Shown here in pieces: positions 59,955-64,000 of a DNA stretch of 64,000 nt (position 1 is its first letter; each line of letters opens with the position of its first letter). A model generated the notes under the pieces. That model did not search any database. It was not told where the DNA came from and saw only the letters and a program-made list of their open reading frames with translations. The position numbers and the translations under genes were made by a program. The stretch is from Pseudomonas putida. GTDB taxonomy: Bacteria > Pseudomonadota > Gammaproteobacteria > Pseudomonadales > Pseudomonadaceae. The DNA is taken from contig CP124529.1 in the NCBI GenBank assembly GCA_029953615.1, positions 3,162,501-3,226,500 on the forward strand, read 5' to 3'.

Positions 59955-61121
59955 TCAGGCAACCGGTGTCTGCTGCCTGACCTGGTACTGGTTGCGCACC
60001 GGGGTCGCATACTGCAACACCAGGTACGGCCGCTGCTCCTCTGGGCAGGCATCCAGGCGGCGTTGCCATTCTTCCTTCGCCCGGGCCAGCTCATCAGCCG
60101 GGAACACCTTCTCGGCGCTCGGCACCTGCAGCGCCTCATCCTTGCCGTCCCACATGGCATAGGCCAGATAATGCACCGGGAACAGCCGGTAGCCACCAAG
60201 GATCTGCCGGTCGATTTCCGCTGCCAGCTGCTTGGTGTCTTCGTGGTACTCGGTCACTGGCGGGGCGAAGTTGATGTGCACCCGGCCCTTGTAACCGGTA
60301 ATGCCCTTGGCGATGCTGTTGTCGTCCTCGCCTGGCGCCTTCTTGTAGGTGCCGGTGGTGGCGCGGATGTACAGCTCGCGGGCCTTGGCCTGGTCGCACG
60401 GGTCGTATTCGTAGCTGATCGACACCGGCGTCAGGTTCAGGCTCTGGATCACCGCGCCGAACGGCTCGTCCTTGCGGCTCATGTGGAACATCTTGAGGAT
60501 CGCCGAATCGGTGCGGTCGTCACCGTCCTTGGCCCGGCCTTCGGCCTGGGCGATCCAGATTGAGGTGGCGTCGTTGCGGATCGAGTGGTTGATATAGGCC
60601 GAAAGCAACTGGTAGGCCGCCAGCTTCTCGCGGCGCCCACTGATCGAACGGTGCACGATGAAGCTCTTGTTCAGGCGCATCATGTCGCTGACAAACGGTT
60701 TTTGCAGCAGGTTGTCGCCAATGGCGATGCGCGGCGTGGGCAGGCCGGCGTGGTACACCGCATAGTTGACGAAGGCTGGGTCCATGACAATGTCACGGTG
60801 GTTGGCCAGGAACAGGTAGGCGGTGCCGGCCTTGAGCTGCTCTACGCCCGAATAGGTGACGCCGTCGGTGGCGCGGTCGATGGTCTGGTCGACGTAGTAC
60901 TCGACTTTGTCCTGCAGGGTCGAGACACAGGTGACGCCGGCGAACTCCTTGCGCAGGCGGCGGGCGATCAGCGGTTTGAGCAACCAGCCGAGAGCACCGG
61001 CCGCGCGCGGGAAGCGGAAGTGGGTGAGGATATCGAGGAATGCCGGGTCGCTGAGCAGGCGTGCCAGAACGGCAGGGACCTCAGCGTCGTCGTACGGTCG
61101 GATGGCATCGAATTCGCCCAT
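59955..61121 (-). CDS. Acyltransferase of the PlsB/PlsC family (lysophosphatidate or glycerophosphate type)
   Basis: I start at the ATG at 61121 (MGEFDAIRPYDDAEVPAVL); an ATG one codon earlier is equally possible, and the frame upstream to 61226 is not homologous. The 388-residue protein has the acyltransferase domain with FLANHRDIVMDPAFVNY, where the usual H-x4-D appears as a NHRD-x3-D variant, then FIVHRSISGRREKLAAY and WIAQAEGRAKDGDDRTD. It probably acylates a lysophospholipid at the inner membrane. It is a single gene, divergent from the small CPXCG gene. Confidence 0.83.
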   Translation of the reverse strand: MGEFDAIRPYDDAEVPAVLARLLSDPAFLDILTHFRFPRAAGALGWLLKPLIARRLRKEFAGVTCVSTLQDKVEYYVDQTIDRATDGVTYSGVEQLKAGTAYLFLANHRDIVMDPAFVNYAVYHAGLPTPRIAIGDNLLQKPFVSDMMRLNKSFIVHRSISGRREKLAAYQLLSAYINHSIRNDATSIWIAQAEGRAKDGDDRTDSAILKMFHMSRKDEPFGAVIQSLNLTPVSISYEYDPCDQAKARELYIRATTGTYKKAPGEDDNSIAKGITGYKGRVHINFAPPVTEYHEDTKQLAAEIDRQILGGYRLFPVHYLAYAMWDGKDEALQVPSAEKVFPADELARAKEEWQRRLDACPEEQRPYLVLQYATPVRNQYQVRQQTPVA

Positions 61122-61246
61122 CATGCTCTCTTGTTGGAAACGGCTAGGGTAATAAGGTAGGGACGGGCTCCGAAAAACGGCTCGGACACACACAGGCCCT
61201 GTAAATAGACCGGCAATTATACGCATAAGTCACTGCGGAGACCTCG

Positions 61247-61432
61247 ATGCTGGAAACCGACTTCTATGATTGCCCTTATTGTGGCGAGCGTGTGGAAACC
61301 ACTGTTGACCTGTCAGGCGGTGACCAGGTCTACACCGAGGACTGCCAGGTGTGCTGCCAGCCTGTGGTGTTCATTCTGCAGGTGCATGGTGACGAATGGA
61401 TGCTCGACGTCCGCCGTGAGGACGATGCCTGA
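61247..61432 (+). CDS. CPXCG-motif cysteine-rich protein
   Basis: This 61-residue protein has two cysteine pairs, CPYC and CQVC-C, likely to bind zinc, in YDCPYCGERVETTVDLSGG and TEDCQVCCQPVVF. Its stop overlaps the start of the next gene by one base. Function unknown. Confidence 0.88.
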   Translation: MLETDFYDCPYCGERVETTVDLSGGDQVYTEDCQVCCQPVVFILQVHGDEWMLDVRREDDA

Positions 61433-61692
61433 TGCAGCGTATCTACGAACCGGAAAGCCTGCTCGAGGCGGAAATGCTGGCGGGCATGCTCGCCAGCGAG
61501 GGGATCGAGGCGCACCTGGTCGGCCGTGACCTGGTCGGTGCTGCCGGCGAGTTGCCGCTGCAGGGCCTGCTGGGGCTTGCGGTGGCTGACGAGCAGGCCG
61601 AGTACGCACGGCAACTGATCGATGCGTACAATGACGCCCAGCCACTGGTTGGCGACGAACCGGAGAGTTTCCCCGGTACCTTGATCTGCTAG
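61432..61692 (+). CDS. DUF2007 family protein
   Basis: This 86-residue protein has the DUF2007 pattern (MQRIYEPESLLEAEMLAGML, IEAHLVGRDLVG, GLAVADEQAEYARQLI), a small ferredoxin-like fold. It is coupled to the CPXCG gene by the TGATG overlap, a pair also seen elsewhere in Pseudomonas as far as I know. Function unknown. Confidence 0.87.
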   Translation: MQRIYEPESLLEAEMLAGMLASEGIEAHLVGRDLVGAAGELPLQGLLGLAVADEQAEYARQLIDAYNDAQPLVGDEPESFPGTLIC

Positions 61693-61707
61693 GTTCTTAA
61701 TTCGCCC

Positions 61708-62328
61708 ATGTGTGGACGTTATGCCCTGTTTCGCTGGCCTCAGGCCCTTGCCAGTCTGCCGGGGTTTCCCGTCGGCCAGCCAGCCCAATGGAACATCTCG
61801 CCGGGGGGCTCGGTGCTGATCCAGCGCCAGCTCGACGGCCAGCTGCAATTGGCCAAGGCGCGCTGGGGGCTGACCCCGGCCTGGCTCACCGACCTTTCCC
61901 GTACCCCCGCCCATGCCCGCGCCGAGACCCTGGCCGAGCAGCCGATGTTTCGTGACGCGCTTCGTCAGCGCCGCTGCCTGATGCCGGCCAACGGCTTTTA
62001 CGAATGGCGTGGCAGCGTGCGCAAGCGCCCGTACTGGCTGACCCCGGGGGAGGGCGCGTCGCTGTACTTCGCTGCCGTGTGGGAGGCTTACCCGGTGCAG
62101 GACCAGGTGTGGCTGAGTTGCGCGGTGGTGACCCAGGCGGCGATGAACCAGCGCCGGCCGCTGATACTGGACGAGGCCGGGCAGGCGGCCTGGCTTGACC
62201 CGGACACGCCGCTGACCCGCTTGCACGAGCTGCTGGCCAGCCCGCCGGCGACGTTGCGTGAGCGGGCCCTGGCGAATTTCGTCAATGACCCGAAGCTGGA
62301 TGCGCCAGAGTGCCTTACCCCGGCTTGA
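61708..62328 (+). CDS. SRAP/HMCES-family protein (YedK-like), with altered active-site pattern
   Basis: This 206-residue protein has the family start MCGRYALFRW, in which Cys2 forms a lasting thiazolidine link with abasic sites in single-stranded DNA, and NGFYEW (Glu about 99). Two usual active-site residues look exchanged: the Asn of NARAET is His here (HARAET, about 69), and the His of the HxRMP motif is Asn (N-Q-R-R-P, about 147). The reading frame is intact and the fold should be kept. It lies 15 bp after the DUF2007 gene and may be cotranscribed. Confidence 0.9.
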   Translation: MCGRYALFRWPQALASLPGFPVGQPAQWNISPGGSVLIQRQLDGQLQLAKARWGLTPAWLTDLSRTPAHARAETLAEQPMFRDALRQRRCLMPANGFYEWRGSVRKRPYWLTPGEGASLYFAAVWEAYPVQDQVWLSCAVVTQAAMNQRRPLILDEAGQAAWLDPDTPLTRLHELLASPPATLRERALANFVNDPKLDAPECLTPA

Positions 62329-62333
62329 GGGGT

Positions 62334-62448
62334 TGCCTGTACCGGCCTCTTCGCGGGCGCGCCCGCTCCCACAGGTATTACACTGACCTCAGGCTGATGG
62401 CATTCCCTGTGGGAGCGGGCATGCCCGCGAAAAGGCCGGTACAGGCGA
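62334..62448. repeat. Inverted REP pair
   Basis: Two facing REP copies, close to consensus, between the SRAP-type gene and the M48 protease gene, which run in the same direction. Confidence 0.9.
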
Positions 62449-62527
62449 AGAAAATCTTCCATGCGGCTATGGCGGCCCACCGGCGAGTCAGCCTAGGATA
62501 CGGCGCATGTAGAAAGGGAGTGTTTTC

Positions 62528-63343
62528 ATGCGTAAGTCTTTTGTCGTCAGCCTGTTGAGTGCTGGCATCCTGCTAGCCGGCTGCCAGGCGGTGAATACCA
62601 CCAGCGGCGGAGCTGTCGGCGTCGAGCGCAAGCAGTACATGTTCAGCATGCTCTCGACCGATGAGGTCAACCAGATGTACGCCCAGTCGTACCAGCAGAC
62701 CCTGGGGGAGGCATCGAACAAAGGCGTGCTCGACAAGTCCAGCGCCGATGCCAAGCGTGTGCAGGTCATTGCCAACCGCCTGATCGCCCAGGCGCCAAAG
62801 TTCCGCCCGGATGCCGCGCAGTGGAACTGGGAAGTCAACGTGATCAAGAGCGACGAGCTCAACGCCAACTGCGGCCCGGGCGGCAAGATCATCGTCTACA
62901 CAGGGCTGATCGACCAGCTCAAGCTCACCGATGCGGAAATTGCTGCGGTGGTGGGCCACGAGATCGCCCATGCCCTGCGTGAGCACAGCCGCGAGGCAAT
63001 GTCCAAGGCGTATGGCGTGGAAATGGCCCGCCAGGGGGCCGGTGCCATCTTTGGCCTCGGCCAAGGTGGCATGGCCATGGCCGATACCGTGGTGAACTAT
63101 GCCATGACCTTGCCCAACAGCCGGGCCAACGAGAACGAAGCCGACCTGATCGGTCTGGAGCTCTCGGCGCGTGCCGGTTACGACCCGAATGCCGCGATTA
63201 CCCTGTGGAACAAGATGAGCCAGGCTTCCGAAGGTGCACCGCCTGAGTTCATGAGCACTCACCCGGCGTCGCAGAGCCGCATTGCTTCGCTGCAGGCGGC
63301 GATTCCGAAGGTGATGCCGTTGTATCAGGCGGCCAGGAAGTAA
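62528..63343 (+). CDS. M48-family metallopeptidase lipoprotein (LoiP/YcaL-like)
   Basis: This 271-residue lipoprotein has signal MRKSFVVSLLSAGILLAGC (lipobox LAGC) and a zinc protease core: HEIAH in VVGHEIAHALREHSREAM and the third ligand Glu in NENEADLIGLELSARAGYDP. Family members in enterobacteria (LoiP, YcaL, BepA) act in the periplasm on damaged or stalled outer membrane proteins. Start at the ATG with AAGGGAG upstream. Confidence 0.9.
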   Translation: MRKSFVVSLLSAGILLAGCQAVNTTSGGAVGVERKQYMFSMLSTDEVNQMYAQSYQQTLGEASNKGVLDKSSADAKRVQVIANRLIAQAPKFRPDAAQWNWEVNVIKSDELNANCGPGGKIIVYTGLIDQLKLTDAEIAAVVGHEIAHALREHSREAMSKAYGVEMARQGAGAIFGLGQGGMAMADTVVNYAMTLPNSRANENEADLIGLELSARAGYDPNAAITLWNKMSQASEGAPPEFMSTHPASQSRIASLQAAIPKVMPLYQAARK

Positions 63344-63369
63344 ACCCCGGCTTCCAGATGCTTACCCCT

Positions 63370-63468
63370 TGCAGGAGCAGCCTTGTGCTGCGAAAGGGCC
63401 GGTATGAGCACCACATGTCCTGGTGCCTGTACCGGCCTCTTCGCAGCGCAAGGCTGCTCCTACAGGTT
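63370..63468. repeat. Inverted pair of GCAGGAGCAGCCTTG-type palindromes
   Basis: A third repeat family: GCAGGAGCAGCCTTGTGCTGCGAAAGGGCC faces CCGGCCTCTTCGCAGCGCAAGGCTGCTCCTACAGG. It shares the outer CCGGCCTCTTCGC block with the main REP family but has a different core. Confidence 0.8.
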
Positions 63469-63493
63469 CGGCATCAGCCTGTCGTCTTTCGGG

Positions 63494-64000
63494 TTACCCC
63501 ACCCAGCCACTGGCCTTCATCGCCGAATAAACGGCCACGATCGCCAGCACGAAGAACGCCGTGGCCGCCAGGCGACGGATCAGCGTCAACGGCAGTTTGT
63601 CCGCCGCGAAGTTACCCGCCAGTACCACCGGCACGTTGGCAATCAACATGCCCAGGGTGGTGCCGATAATGACCATGATCAGGTGCGGATATTGCGCAGC
63701 CAGCATCACCGTGGCGACCTGGGTCTTGTCACCGATTTCAGCCAGGAAGAATGCGATCAGCGTGGTCAGGAACGGCCCGAAGCGGCGTGCCGGGTTTTCG
63801 TCGTCATCCATCTTGTCCGGTACCAGGGTCCACAGCGCAGTGGCGGTGAAGCTCGCGGCCAGAATCCAGTGCAGTGCCGAGTCACTGAAGAAGCTGCCGA
63901 TCCACGCGCCCACGGCACCGGCCGCGGCATGGTTGGCCAGAGTGGCGGCGATGATACCGGCGATGATCGGCCAGGGCTTGCGGAAGCGGGCCGCGAGAAT
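63494..64000 (-). CDS. TMEM165/GDT1 family cation transporter (UPF0016), 5' end outside window
   Basis: The frame is open to base 64000, so the gene enters from beyond the right edge. Visible are about five membrane segments, including the signature E-x-G-D-K-T in FFLAEIGDKTQVATVMLA; the family has two such copies and the first must lie outside. Members move Mn2+ or Ca2+ across the membrane, with manganese export shown for bacterial relatives. The last residues are SAMKASGWVG. Confidence 0.88.
   Translation of the reverse strand: MLAARFRKPWPIIAGIIAATLANHAAAGAVGAWIGSFFSDSALHWILAASFTATALWTLVPDKMDDDENPARRFGPFLTTLIAFFLAEIGDKTQVATVMLAAQYPHLIMVIIGTTLGMLIANVPVVLAGNFAADKLPLTLIRRLAATAFFVLAIVAVYSAMKASGWVG

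Overview
The window is a 64 kb piece of a GC-rich gammaproteobacterial chromosome that looks like the Pseudomonas putida group. The evidence is the protein sequences, the housekeeping gene order (ychF-pth-rplY-prs-tRNA-Gln-ispE-lolB, hemA-prfA-prmC-moeB-murI, hemH-uraA-upp-hpt-mqo) and many intergenic REP palindromes with the core TCGCGGG..CCCGCTCCCACAGG. I see no prophage, insertion sequence, CRISPR array or rRNA operon.

Layout. Bases 1-2.7 kb hold the end of an Ada-type DNA methyltransferase and a large MscS-type channel gene with a frameshift. At 2.8-8.9 kb there is a DUF3422 membrane protein, a catabolic-looking trio (NTF2-like protein, NCS1 permease, aldehyde dehydrogenase) and a class II Fic protein. 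At 9.0-21.1 kb lies an ectoine/hydroxyectoine uptake and degradation locus: ehuB-ehuC-ehuD-ehuA transcribed leftward, and a divergent rightward set of MocR regulator (enuR-like), eutB, eutC, doeA, doeB, a DoeC-like dehydrogenase and doeD. Together these would import ectoine, open the ring, deacetylate, transaminate and oxidise it to aspartate. eutA is not present. At 21.2-28.8 kb are a YcaC-like hydrolase, polyphosphate kinase 2, a short CPA2 antiporter, an AI-2E permease and a tripartite efflux set (outer membrane lipoprotein, HlyD-type adaptor, DUF2955 membrane protein). At 28.9-38.3 kb are a SulP transporter, an OsmC protein and the leftward ychF to TPR-lipoprotein block with one tRNA-Gln.

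The gap 38.3-39.3 kb holds an unusual composite: two arms of about 225 bp in inverted orientation, each flanked on its outer side by a hexanucleotide array (5 x CTTGCT and 15 x CTTGAT in arm orientation), and each arm a chain of short perfect hairpins. Then follow hemA-prfA-prmC-moeB-murI, a PagL lipid A deacylase, and a leftward photolyase locus (FAD oxidoreductase, DUF523/DUF1722 protein, MerR regulator with a partial B12 motif, phrB, degenerate SDR). The two promoters of this locus share a TGTAC-N12/13-TGTA direct repeat. The rest (50-64 kb) is heme and nucleotide salvage, mqo, small lipoproteins, an acyltransferase, an HMCES/YedK-type protein with swapped Asn/His active-site residues, an M48 lipoprotein protease and a truncated GDT1 transporter.

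A caution for any user: at least eight genes carry a frameshift (MscS-like, NTF2-like, AI-2E, DUF2955, sulP 3' end, murI, FAD oxidoreductase, uraA). Most fit one extra base in a short G/C run. Because murI is normally essential, I suspect sequence error more than real gene decay, but the sequence alone cannot decide.
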